Source: an uncultured Muribaculaceae bacterium (GTDB lineage Bacteria; Bacteroidota; Bacteroidia; Bacteroidales; Muribaculaceae). Taken from it: a DNA stretch of 64,000 bases. The stretch is taken from the NCBI GenBank assembly GCA_910587075.1, contig CAJUKE010000007.1, positions 1 through 64,000 of the forward strand. The letters are read 5' to 3'. Positions 18,048-27,327 of the stretch are shown in pieces (within the stretch, counting starts at the first letter, position 1; every line of letters begins with the position of its first letter). Made by a program: the position numbers and the translations under genes. Below the pieces are notes generated by a model. The model was not told the origin of the DNA. It searched no databases and was given only the letters and a program-made list of their open reading frames with translations.

Positions 18048-18123
18048 TTCAAACCAATCAGGCCGCGGCTCGTCGGCAACAAGGATTTTATTTCGAGCGT
18101 AAACTTTAAAGATGATACTATCA

Positions 18124-19725
18124 ATGAACAAGATACATAACCTCTTACTCGGTGCCGCCGCGCTGCTCGCAATGGGCTCCTGCTCCAACACCGAAGATAT
18201 TACCCCCGCCGGCACGCCCAAAGGCGATATCGTGGTGCGCGTGGCTACCCAGGGTGCCGAGGCCGGCAGCCGCTCCGGCGTGGAGGCCATCCCCGGCTAC
18301 ACTTTGAAGTGCGTGATGCAGCTCTTCGCCGACGATGGCGTGGCTGTCGGCTCCCGCGAGGTGATGAACGCCTCGTCCGGCACTGCCGAATTCGTACTCC
18401 ATGCGAAAGATATCGCCAACGGGGCCACAAAGGCCGCTTTCTGGGCCGAATACACTCCCGACGACCCCCTGAACAATCCCAAGATCTACAATAGCGACGA
18501 CCTGTCGAACATCACATACAGCGAGACCGCTTTCAATCTCGCCGATGCCGACTGCATAGCGGCTATGGACGCTTTCGCCGGCGTGCTCACAAAGCTTGAG
18601 AACGGTGCGACCGTCACTCTCAAACGCCCGATGATCAAGCTCAACTTCACCCCGAAGAATCCCGAGATGGCCGACGGTGCCAAGCTCATCAAGGTGAGCT
18701 ACAACGCACCCGCCGGGTACAACGTGATCGACGGCACCTGCGACAAGGAGGCTTTCACCGCCGTAAGCTATACCAACGACTCGTTTGACCCCTCGCAGGC
18801 CCCCTGGTTCACCAATATGATTTTCGCCCCCTCCAATATGGCTAAACTCGACAAGCCCATCACCCTGCAGGTGAGCGGCCGCGGCGACCAGAAGATGACC
18901 ATCGTGAAGAACTCCATACCCCTCGACGCCAACTACACGGTCAACGCTGTGGCTGAAATCACCCGCGCCGAGACCCAGGACCTCAACGTTGAGGTTTCGA
19001 TTGACAACGAGTTCGTAAACGACCCCGACCGCAACGTCGAGATGGTGCTCGGCTCCTACATCAACGCCAAGGGTCGCGCCACTCTGGATCCCTTCTCGGC
19101 TGTGGGCATCGTGTTCTATATGGGTGCCATGTCGGGCGACAACATCGGCCTCTATCCAGAAAAGTATGCCGGCAAGACCATCAAGGCTTACGCCGTGGCT
19201 ATCGAGAATGTGGCCAAAGCCCGCGCCCAGTTCAACGCCGCCACCATCACCGCCGGGTTCACCCCTGCCGAAACCCTCGTGAACGGCACCCAGAACAGCG
19301 CCACCATCCTTGAAGGACTCGGCGAGTCGGCCTTCGTTGAAGCCTGGAACGCCTGGACCTCGGAACACGCTATGGAGGCCGGCGCCAACACCACCGATTG
19401 GTACCTCCCCGCCCGCGCGCAGATGGAGGAATGGATGAGCATGCTCATGGTCACCACCAACCTGCGCAACGAGGTGATAGCCGGTTCGCCCACGGGCACC
19501 CGCGAGTTCCGCGCCCTCTTCCCGCTGAACACCATCTTCGACCGCGACCCGTTTGCCAACTGTATGTACGGCACCTGCTCCGTCAACTCCAACGGTAACA
19601 TCCAGGGCACCAGCCTCACCGCCACCGAGAACGGCACCAACGGAACCGTTAAGTTCTCGCAGATCGACGTCAAGACCAAGACCCAGTCGGTTCTCGGCCG
19701 CCCGATGATCACCATCTTTGAATAA
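18124..19725 (+). CDS. Fimbrillin-like lipoprotein with DUF1566-like C-terminus (paralogue 2)
   Basis: 533 residues from ATG 18124. An in-frame ATG at 18112 would add four residues, but the later start gives the better lipoprotein signal MNKIHNLLLGAAALLAMGSC (Cys20). Domain layout follows paralogue 1: N-terminal fimbrillin-like half (GYTLKCVMQLFADDG, FWAEYTPDD, RPMIKLNFTPKNPE, PLDANYTVNAVAEI) and C-terminal half with YPEKYAGKTIKAYAVAIENV, DWYLPARAQM, FRALFPLN and GRPMITIFE. It is 28 bp upstream of the second DUF4962 lyase. Function is unknown; surface fibre subunit or glycan-binding protein are the two readings. Confidence 0.7.
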   Translation: MNKIHNLLLGAAALLAMGSCSNTEDITPAGTPKGDIVVRVATQGAEAGSRSGVEAIPGYTLKCVMQLFADDGVAVGSREVMNASSGTAEFVLHAKDIANGATKAAFWAEYTPDDPLNNPKIYNSDDLSNITYSETAFNLADADCIAAMDAFAGVLTKLENGATVTLKRPMIKLNFTPKNPEMADGAKLIKVSYNAPAGYNVIDGTCDKEAFTAVSYTNDSFDPSQAPWFTNMIFAPSNMAKLDKPITLQVSGRGDQKMTIVKNSIPLDANYTVNAVAEITRAETQDLNVEVSIDNEFVNDPDRNVEMVLGSYINAKGRATLDPFSAVGIVFYMGAMSGDNIGLYPEKYAGKTIKAYAVAIENVAKARAQFNAATITAGFTPAETLVNGTQNSATILEGLGESAFVEAWNAWTSEHAMEAGANTTDWYLPARAQMEEWMSMLMVTTNLRNEVIAGSPTGTREFRALFPLNTIFDRDPFANCMYGTCSVNSNGNIQGTSLTATENGTNGTVKFSQIDVKTKTQSVLGRPMITIFE

Positions 19726-19753
19726 TCCACTCTCTTCCCCGATACCTCTTGCA

Positions 19754-22300
19754 ATGATGATGAACAAGTTCATAACGATAGCATCCGCGGCGCTCCTTCT
19801 CGCCGGGTGCGCGGCCGACGACGCCCCGCTGGTTGTGCCCGACCCCGACGGCGAGGTCATCGAGTCGCCCGTGCTCGACTCCCCCTCGGAGTATCACGAG
19901 AAGATGCGCACCGTGCCCTATCCCCGTTCGACCAACGAGCTCTACATCAACCCGGCGCCCCTGATCGTGCCGCAGAAGATGAAGACCCACACCTACCTCC
20001 AGTTCGCCCTCTCGACCTCCGCGGATTTCGCGGAGGGGGCAACCGAGGTATCCGAGCCGGTGGCGTGGAATATGTGGAACCCCCACCGCCAACTCGAACA
20101 GGGCACCTGGTACTGGCGTTTCCGCAACGTCAGCTCCTCGGGGGAGGCACAGCCCTGGAGCGACACCTACTCGTTCGAGGTCAAGGGTAGCGAGCCCGTG
20201 TTCGTGACACCCACCTGGGAGACCTTCCTGCAGATGGCTCCCCAGTTCTCGCCCCGCCTCTACTGCTTCCTCGACGCCAAGCTGGCAACCGCCCGGCAGA
20301 AGGCTCCCGAGCACCCCGAGTATAAGTCGCTGATCCAGCGCGCCGGCACCGCTCTCAAAACCGACTACGCCACCGAGCTCAAGGGGCTTTACGCCTCCCA
20401 CGACAAGCTCTACCAGAATGTAGAGTACCTCTATCAGGCCTATCTGCTCACCCGCGACGAGCAGTACGCCCAGAAGCTCGTGTCGCTCCTGGAGGCCATG
20501 ATCGCCAACCCCTGCTCGACCTCGGTGCTCTATAGCGACAACTTCATCACCTCCACCGTGACCTATGCGCACGCCGCGGTTTACGACCTCCTGGCCGACC
20601 GGCTCGACCCGGCGCTCCGCCAGGCCGCTGAAAAGTTCGTTTCCGACCAGTGCCGCCGCTTCTACCGCTCCAGCCGCGGTTACGAGGAGAACCATATCTT
20701 CGACAACCACTTCTGGCAGATCAACTACCGCCTGATGTTCTTCTCGGCCCTGACGCTCTACGACCGCGCCGAGTACCCCGACGCGCTGACCCTGCTCGAA
20801 TACCTCTATGAACTGTGGACGGCCCGCGCCCCGGCCTCCGGCTTCAACCGCGACGGCGTGTGGCACAACGGCACCGGCTACTTCACCACCAACTCCAAGA
20901 CCCTGGCCTATATGGCGATGATGCTCAGCTACATCACCCGTACCGACTTCACCCGCCACCCCTGGTACCAGAACGCCGGGCAGGCCCTGGCCTTTAATAT
21001 GCCCCCCGTAGGCGCCAACACCGGTTTCGGCGACGGCCACGAGAAGAACCCCGAACCCAACCGTCAGATGGCGGCGTTCGCCGACTTCCTGGCCCGCGAG
21101 GTGGGCGACGGCTACGCTTCGTGGTACGCCACAAGCCGCCCCGACCTGGTGCGCGACGACTGGGAAATGCGCATCTACCGTATGTGTAACGAGGATACCT
21201 ACCGCGCCTCGCTCCCCGACGACGTGCCCCTGCTCACCTGGTACAAGGATGCCGGCGAGGTGACGATCCACTCGTCGCTCACCGAGACTTCCGACGACCT
21301 CGCCCTCGGGTTCCGCTCCAGCCAGTACGGCTCCGGCTCGCACACCACTTCGAGCCAGAACGCCTTCAACATGGTGTACGGCGGCAAGACGATTTTCTGC
21401 TCCTCGGGCTACTACCAGAGCTTCAGCGACGCCCATAACCTTATGTGGTACCGCCACAGCCGCGGCCACAACACCATCCTGGTTAACGGCATAGGCCAGC
21501 CCTACACAACCAAGGCATACGGGCGCATACTCCGCGCTGGTTCGGCCAACTCGATAGCCTACGCCCTCGGCGACGCTTCGAACGCCTACTGCGGCTTCAC
21601 CGACGACGAGATGTGGCTCACCAACTTCAAGAACGCCGGAGTGGAGCAGACCCCCGAGAATGGCTTCGGCCCGACTCCGCTGACACGCTACTACCGCCAC
21701 CTGGTGATGCTCAAGCCCGGTATCGCCGTGATTTACGATGAACTGGAGGCTTCCGAGGCCGCCCGCTGGGAATGGCTCCTCCACAGCCCGGTTGAGTTCG
21801 ACATCGACGCGGAGAACGGCATTCTCACCACCGAGAACAAAACCGACCGCAACCACTGCCGCGTGACGCTACTGACCTCCTCGAAGGCCGAGATGTCGCA
21901 GACCTCGAAGTTCCTCGTGCCCCCCGCCACCCAGGGCGATGCCTATCCCGACCAGTGGCACTTCACCGCCAAAGTCGAGAACGCTCCCGCCGTGAGGGTG
22001 CTGGCCATCATCCAGCCCTCGAACATCGCCGACGAGTTCTCGCAGGTGAAGCGCGACGGCGACAGCTATGTGATCGACGACTGGCGCGTCACCGCCACCC
22101 TCGACCCCGCCCTCCCCGCGGCGCTCAAGATTGAGAACACCCGCACCGGCGCCCTGCTCGATGCCGGAACCTCGGCCGAGGTTACCACTCTCGACGGAGC
22201 CTCCTACCGCCGCGGCTACACCAACTCGACCCTCATCGTCGACGGCAAGACCCTCGAACTGGTCGACGAGGCCCAGATGGGTTCCCGCTCCATACGATAA
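19754..22300 (+). CDS. DUF4962 / heparinase II-III-like lyase, lipoprotein
   Basis: 848 residues from ATG 19754, paralogous to the lyase at 11910-14522. It has a lipobox LLAGC (Cys19) followed by A-A-D-D, the acidic pattern linked to surface export in Bacteroidetes, so this one is probably on the outside of the cell. DUF4962 domain about 45-145, toroid about 155-480, beta-sandwich about 500-800. Candidate catalytic residues are H319 (DNHFWQ), Y376 (NGTGYFTTN) and H530 (GSGSHTTSSQNAF). A start at 19718 is also open in frame but lacks a signal peptide at its N-terminus. It lies between fimbrillin-like paralogue 2 and susC (32 bp), so it belongs to the SusCD transcript. Confidence 0.87.
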   Translation: MMMNKFITIASAALLLAGCAADDAPLVVPDPDGEVIESPVLDSPSEYHEKMRTVPYPRSTNELYINPAPLIVPQKMKTHTYLQFALSTSADFAEGATEVSEPVAWNMWNPHRQLEQGTWYWRFRNVSSSGEAQPWSDTYSFEVKGSEPVFVTPTWETFLQMAPQFSPRLYCFLDAKLATARQKAPEHPEYKSLIQRAGTALKTDYATELKGLYASHDKLYQNVEYLYQAYLLTRDEQYAQKLVSLLEAMIANPCSTSVLYSDNFITSTVTYAHAAVYDLLADRLDPALRQAAEKFVSDQCRRFYRSSRGYEENHIFDNHFWQINYRLMFFSALTLYDRAEYPDALTLLEYLYELWTARAPASGFNRDGVWHNGTGYFTTNSKTLAYMAMMLSYITRTDFTRHPWYQNAGQALAFNMPPVGANTGFGDGHEKNPEPNRQMAAFADFLAREVGDGYASWYATSRPDLVRDDWEMRIYRMCNEDTYRASLPDDVPLLTWYKDAGEVTIHSSLTETSDDLALGFRSSQYGSGSHTTSSQNAFNMVYGGKTIFCSSGYYQSFSDAHNLMWYRHSRGHNTILVNGIGQPYTTKAYGRILRAGSANSIAYALGDASNAYCGFTDDEMWLTNFKNAGVEQTPENGFGPTPLTRYYRHLVMLKPGIAVIYDELEASEAARWEWLLHSPVEFDIDAENGILTTENKTDRNHCRVTLLTSSKAEMSQTSKFLVPPATQGDAYPDQWHFTAKVENAPAVRVLAIIQPSNIADEFSQVKRDGDSYVIDDWRVTATLDPALPAALKIENTRTGALLDAGTSAEVTTLDGASYRRGYTNSTLIVDGKTLELVDEAQMGSRSIR

Positions 22301-22332
22301 CATATCCACCCAATCATTGACCAATCAGCAAA

Positions 22333-25300
22333 ATGGAAAAAATAATATCTGAAGCATCGCGCAAAGCTATGGTCCTCCTTATGGCGGTCCTGGCCCTGGT
22401 GATGTGCGCCCCCTCGGCCCTGGCAGCGCCGCTGACGGTGACCGGCACCGTCCTCGACAACGAAGGGCTTGAGGTTATCGGTGGCGTGGTCGAGGTGAAA
22501 GGCACCAAGACCAAGGTTGTCACCGACGTCAACGGCGTGTACACCATCCAGGTCGACAAGCCCCGCAAGGCGGTGCTCCTGTTCACCTATCTCGGCTGCG
22601 AGCCGAAGGAGGAGGCCGTGAACGGCCGCAATAAAATCGACGTGGTTCTGAAGCCCGCCATGCAGGCCCTCGACGAGGTTGTCGTGATCGGCTACGCCAC
22701 CGTCAAGCGCAAGGACCTCACCGGCTCCGTTTCCTCGGTGAAGGGTTCCGAAATGATGAAGACCCCCGGGGGCGATGCCACCCAGGCCCTCGCCGGCCGT
22801 ATGTCGGGTGTGCAGATCGTGCAGACCGACGGCCAGCCCGGCGCCACCCCCTCGGTGCGCGTGCGCGGCGGTATCTCGATCACCCAGGACAACTCCCCGC
22901 TCTACATCATCGACGGCGTGCCCAACGAGGATGGCATGAGCAATATCAACCCCAACGACATCGAGAGCATCGACGTGCTCAAGGATGCCTCCGCGACCGC
23001 CATCTACGGTGCCCGCGGCGCCAACGGTGTAGTGCTCATCACAACCAAGAGCGGCGCAGACTCCGACGGTAAGGCCACCGTGACTTTCGATGCCTATGTG
23101 GGCTGGCGCAAGCTCGCCAACAAGCTCAAGATGCTCTCTACCGAGGAGTTCGTGCTCGCCGACTACGAGCGCACCATCGGGCGCCTCAGCTCGACCTCGC
23201 CCGAGGACGGCGGCATGAACAGTTGGCAGGCCCGCTACGGCGGCTTCGCCGACATCCACGCCAACTACGGCAACCGCCCCGGTATCGACTGGCTCGACCG
23301 CACAATGGGCCGCACCACCCTGGCACAGAGCTACCGCCTCACCGTGAGCGGCGGCAACAAGAAGCTCAACTACTATATGTCGTACGGCTACTATAACGAC
23401 GAGGGTGCCATGATCCACTCCGGCTCCGACAAGCACTCGATTTCGGCCAACATCCGCTCCGATGTGAGCAAGCGTCTGAGCATCAATGGCCGTATCAGCT
23501 ACGATGTGCAGACCATCACCGGCGCCGGCGTGGCCGGTAACGGCACCAACTCCGGCGGCTCCAACGTCGACGCCCGCTTCAACAAGCTCGCCCAGATTCT
23601 CGCCTACCGCCCGACTATCGGTATCCGCGGCAAGGACTCCGAACTCCTCTACTACGACGACCCCATCCTTCAGGATGACTCCGGCAACACGCTGGTGAAC
23701 CCCGTGCTCGCCGCCGCTTCCGAAAAGGACGACCGCAAGATCCGCACCATCCAGGCCGTGGCTACCCTCACCTTCAAGCTCGGCCGCGGCTGGACCTTCC
23801 GCTCGACCAACGGTACCCGTTACCAGAACACCCGCCGCTCGCTCTTCTACGGCCCCAACTCGATTCTCGGCCGCCGCAGCGGTATTTTCGGCAGCGTGCG
23901 CACAACCGAGGCCGGTTCATTCTCGACATCCAACGTGCTCTCCTACGACAAGCGTATCAAGAAGACCCACCACATCGCCTTCCAGCTCGGCCAGGAGTAT
24001 GTGAAGCGCTGGACCCAGTACGTCGAGACCGGTGTGAAGGACCTCCCCACCGACGACTTCATCCTCGACGACATGGGGCTCGGCACCCCCTCGGCGGCCA
24101 ACTCCTCGTTTAACGACGACGACCACCTGCTCTCGTTCTTCGCCCGCCTCAACTACGACTACAAGTCGAAGTACATATTCACCGCGACCTTCCGCGCCGA
24201 CGGTTCCTCGAAGTTCGGCAAGAACAATAAGTGGGGCTACTTCCCCGCAGTTTCCGCCGCGTGGCGCCTTGCCGAGGAGGATTTCATCAAGAATCTCGAC
24301 ATCTTCTCCGACCTGAAGATCCGCACTGGTTATGGTCTGGCGGGTAACAACCGTATCGGTTCCTACAACTCGCTGGCGCTGATGGAGCGCATCCTCACCG
24401 CCGTGGGCGACGCCACCCGTCCGGGCTACGCCGTGACCCGGATCGCCAACCCCGACCTCAAATGGGAGTCCAACAAGACTTTCAACGTCGGCATCGACCT
24501 CGGTTTCTTCAACCAGCGCCTCACCATCTCGCCCGAGTTCTACATCAACAACAGTAACAACCTGCTGCTCAACGCGACCCTCCCCATGTCGTCGGGCTAC
24601 CAGACGATGCTCATCAACGCCGGCGCCACCCGCAATATGGGTGTCGACATCGCCATCAACTCGGTGAACATCGCGACCCGCGACTTCCAGTGGAACTCCA
24701 CCCTGACCCTCACCCACAACGAGAACAAAATCACCTCGCTCGTGGGCGGCGACAGCCAGCTCTACGAGGCCCGCTTCGGCTTTAACCAGAACACCCACCT
24801 GCTCCAGGAGGGTAAGCCCGTGGGACAGTTCTACGGCTTCGTTACCGAGGGGCTCTACCAAGTGAGCGACTTCGACTACAACCCCCGCACGAAGGAGTAC
24901 ACCCTCAAGGAGAACGTCCCCTACCAGACCAACCCCAACCTCGTGAAGCCGGGTATGTGGAAGTTCAAGGACCTCGACCACAACGGCATAATCGACGAGC
25001 GCGACAAGACCGTGATCGGCCACGCCGCTCCCAAGCTCTACGGTGGTTTCAACAACTCGCTGACCTGGAAAGGGTTCGACCTGAGCGTGTTCTTTACCTT
25101 CAGCTGGGGCAACGACGTGCTCAACGCGACCAAGCTCGTGGCCGCCAAGGTAGGTACCCAGAACAACAACTCGCTCGACATCGTGAACAGCTCAAACCGC
25201 TGGATGACCATCGACAAGAGCGGCAACATCGTGACCGACCCCGCGCAGCTCGCCGCTATGAACGAGGGTAAGACCGTGGCCGCCTACTACGACCTTGAAA

Positions 25301-25584
25301 ACGGCGACAGCTACGTTCACTCCTGGGGTGTCGAGGACGCTTCCTACATCAAGCTCTCGAATATCACTTTCGGTTACACCCTTGAGCGCAAGGCGTTCAT
25401 GCGCAAGCTCGGCCTAACCAAGGCGCGCCTCTACTTCACCGGAAACAACCTCTATACCTGGACCAAGTACACCGGCTTCGACCCCGAGGTGTCGACCATG
25501 CGCTCGCCCCTCACCCCCGGTGTCGACTTCGGCGCCTATCCTCTGAGCCGCACCTTCCTTTTCGGCCTCAACCTCACATTCTAA
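22333..25584 (+). CDS. SusC-like TonB-dependent outer-membrane transporter
   Basis: 1083 residues with a signal peptide, an N-terminal carboxypeptidase-regulatory-like domain (about 35-110: VTGTVLDNEGLEVIGGVVEV), a TonB box region (DEVVVIGY, about 116-123), a plug domain (GGDATQALAGRMSGVQIV ... YIIDGVPNEDG ... SATAIYGARGANGVVLI) and a 22-strand barrel ending PLSRTFLFGLNLTF. It forms the SusCD complex with the next gene and imports lyase-generated oligosaccharides into the periplasm by TonB energy. The length is normal. Genomic context points to sulfated glycosaminoglycan fragments. Confidence 0.97.
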   Translation: MEKIISEASRKAMVLLMAVLALVMCAPSALAAPLTVTGTVLDNEGLEVIGGVVEVKGTKTKVVTDVNGVYTIQVDKPRKAVLLFTYLGCEPKEEAVNGRNKIDVVLKPAMQALDEVVVIGYATVKRKDLTGSVSSVKGSEMMKTPGGDATQALAGRMSGVQIVQTDGQPGATPSVRVRGGISITQDNSPLYIIDGVPNEDGMSNINPNDIESIDVLKDASATAIYGARGANGVVLITTKSGADSDGKATVTFDAYVGWRKLANKLKMLSTEEFVLADYERTIGRLSSTSPEDGGMNSWQARYGGFADIHANYGNRPGIDWLDRTMGRTTLAQSYRLTVSGGNKKLNYYMSYGYYNDEGAMIHSGSDKHSISANIRSDVSKRLSINGRISYDVQTITGAGVAGNGTNSGGSNVDARFNKLAQILAYRPTIGIRGKDSELLYYDDPILQDDSGNTLVNPVLAAASEKDDRKIRTIQAVATLTFKLGRGWTFRSTNGTRYQNTRRSLFYGPNSILGRRSGIFGSVRTTEAGSFSTSNVLSYDKRIKKTHHIAFQLGQEYVKRWTQYVETGVKDLPTDDFILDDMGLGTPSAANSSFNDDDHLLSFFARLNYDYKSKYIFTATFRADGSSKFGKNNKWGYFPAVSAAWRLAEEDFIKNLDIFSDLKIRTGYGLAGNNRIGSYNSLALMERILTAVGDATRPGYAVTRIANPDLKWESNKTFNVGIDLGFFNQRLTISPEFYINNSNNLLLNATLPMSSGYQTMLINAGATRNMGVDIAINSVNIATRDFQWNSTLTLTHNENKITSLVGGDSQLYEARFGFNQNTHLLQEGKPVGQFYGFVTEGLYQVSDFDYNPRTKEYTLKENVPYQTNPNLVKPGMWKFKDLDHNGIIDERDKTVIGHAAPKLYGGFNNSLTWKGFDLSVFFTFSWGNDVLNATKLVAAKVGTQNNNSLDIVNSSNRWMTIDKSGNIVTDPAQLAAMNEGKTVAAYYDLENGDSYVHSWGVEDASYIKLSNITFGYTLERKAFMRKLGLTKARLYFTGNNLYTWTKYTGFDPEVSTMRSPLTPGVDFGAYPLSRTFLFGLNLTF

Positions 25585-25606
25585 TCTCTCCTAAGTATTC
25601 AAGAAT

Positions 25607-27298
25607 ATGAAGACAGCATATAAATTCCTTTCGTTCCTCCTTGCCGGGGCCATGTTAAGCTCCTGCGACGACCTCCTGACGGAGACCCCCTCCTCGGGCT
25701 ACGACAAGGACACCTATTTCGCCGACGCGGAGAAGGCCGATATGGCTATCCTCGGGATCATGAGCTCCATCTCCGACTATAACCATTACGGCCAGGACGA
25801 GATGGCGATGCCCGCTTCCGACGATATGTATTTCGCGTCGCGCACGCAGTCCGACAACAAGATCAACGACATATCCCACTACCGCTACAACTCGGGCAAC
25901 GACTGGATTGAGTATCTATGGCGTATGAAGTACCAGGGTATCGACCGCGCCAACGTGGCCGTGAAGGGTATCGCCGCGATGCCCGATTTCGAGACCGACG
26001 CCGACCTGCGCCGCCTCGAAGGGGAGGCCCGTTTCCTCCGCGCGTTCCTCACCTTCGACCTGATCAAGTACTGGGGCGAGGTACCATTCACTACCGAACC
26101 CGCCACGGGCTATGAATCCTCGTTCCGCCCCCGTATGAGCCACGACGACCTGTACGCGCGGGTGATCGAGGACCTCTCCCGGGCCATCGAGCAGCTCCCC
26201 TGGGCTGCCGAGGGTGTTTCGCCCGAACGCGCCACCCAGGGCGCTGCCCGCGCCCTGCTTATGCGCGTCCAGCTTCAGCGCGCCGGCTACTGGCTCGCCC
26301 CCGACGGCTCGTTCAACCGCCCCTCGGCCTCCGTGCGCCGCGAGTGCTACAACTCGGTGATCGAGCAGTGGGAGGCTTTCAAGGCCAACGGCTACCACGA
26401 CTTCTATCCGGGCGGCTTCGGCCAGCTCTTCAAGGATGTTTCCGGCTCGGTGCTCAACAGCAAGGAGAACCTCTGGGAGGTGGCTATGTACCATGACCAG
26501 GGTCGCCGCAACGGTTCGGCATGGGGCATCTACAACGGACCCGTGGTGGCAGCGCCCACCGGCCTGGCCACCACTGAGTCGGCCAACTATATGGGCCGCG
26601 GCCAGGGATTCTTCCTCGTGGTGCCCGAGTGGTATGACTTCTACGAGGAGGTCGACCAGCGCCGCGACATCGTGGTGTGCACCTACCGCTACACCTGGGA
26701 TTCCGCCAAGAAGGAGCACGTCAAGCAGGAGCGCCAGCGCACCTCGTGGTACCTCGGCAAGTGGCGCCGCGAATGGATGCCCGCCGGACAGGCCAACAAG
26801 AATATGAACTACGGCGACGTGAACTTCTGCCCCCTGCGCTACGCCGACGTGGTGCTGATGGCCGCCGAGGCTTACAACGAGCTGGGCGAGACCCCCGAGG
26901 CCTGGACGCTGCTCAACTCGGTGCGCGAACGCGCCGGAGCTACCCCCATCACTACCTCAAACTACCAGCGCTTCATTGGCCGCAACCTGGCCAAGATGCC
27001 GGTCAACGAGTATCTCGACGACTCGTCGGAACAGGGGAAGGTGCGTATGGCGCTCTACTTCGAGCGCGGGCTGGAGCTCGCCTTCGAGGGGCAGCGCAAG
27101 TATGACCTCATCCGCTGGGGCGTGCTCGACAAGGCCATCAAGCTCTTCGGCGAGCGTTCGAGCCTCAACTCCGGCTCCACGAAGCCCTACCAGGCTTACC
27201 AGAACTTCATCCACGGCCAGCACGAGCTCTTCCCGATCCCCCTCAAGGAGATGCAGAGCAACCACGCGCTGGGCGGCGTGAACAACAATGGTTTCTAA
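25607..27298 (+). CDS. SusD-like surface glycan-binding lipoprotein
   Basis: 563 residues with lipobox LSSC (Cys20) followed by D-D-L-L, a surface-export type signal. SusD/RagB features are present: NVAVKGIAAMPDF ... LEGEARFLRAFLTFDLIKYWGEVP (TPR region), an insertion with RDIVVCTYRYTW, and the C-terminal RYADVVLMAAEAYNELG ... FEGQRKYDLIRWG ... LFPIPLKEMQSN. It is the lid of the SusCD importer. It lies 22 bp after susC and 29 bp before the PL12 lyase, one operon. Confidence 0.96.
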   Translation: MKTAYKFLSFLLAGAMLSSCDDLLTETPSSGYDKDTYFADAEKADMAILGIMSSISDYNHYGQDEMAMPASDDMYFASRTQSDNKINDISHYRYNSGNDWIEYLWRMKYQGIDRANVAVKGIAAMPDFETDADLRRLEGEARFLRAFLTFDLIKYWGEVPFTTEPATGYESSFRPRMSHDDLYARVIEDLSRAIEQLPWAAEGVSPERATQGAARALLMRVQLQRAGYWLAPDGSFNRPSASVRRECYNSVIEQWEAFKANGYHDFYPGGFGQLFKDVSGSVLNSKENLWEVAMYHDQGRRNGSAWGIYNGPVVAAPTGLATTESANYMGRGQGFFLVVPEWYDFYEEVDQRRDIVVCTYRYTWDSAKKEHVKQERQRTSWYLGKWRREWMPAGQANKNMNYGDVNFCPLRYADVVLMAAEAYNELGETPEAWTLLNSVRERAGATPITTSNYQRFIGRNLAKMPVNEYLDDSSEQGKVRMALYFERGLELAFEGQRKYDLIRWGVLDKAIKLFGERSSLNSGSTKPYQAYQNFIHGQHELFPIPLKEMQSNHALGGVNNNGF

Positions 27299-27327
27299 CC
27301 CGCGACCTAACATCATCACAATAATTT

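Noticed and set aside
18145..19860. A 571-codon minus-strand frame opposite fimbrillin-like paralogue 2
   Set aside because: Low-complexity G/V/H/E translation mirroring the GC-biased plus-strand gene; no evidence of coding.
19709..21856. A 715-codon minus-strand frame opposite the second lyase
   Set aside because: Same cause as above; no start context, no family, and full overlap with a well-supported gene.
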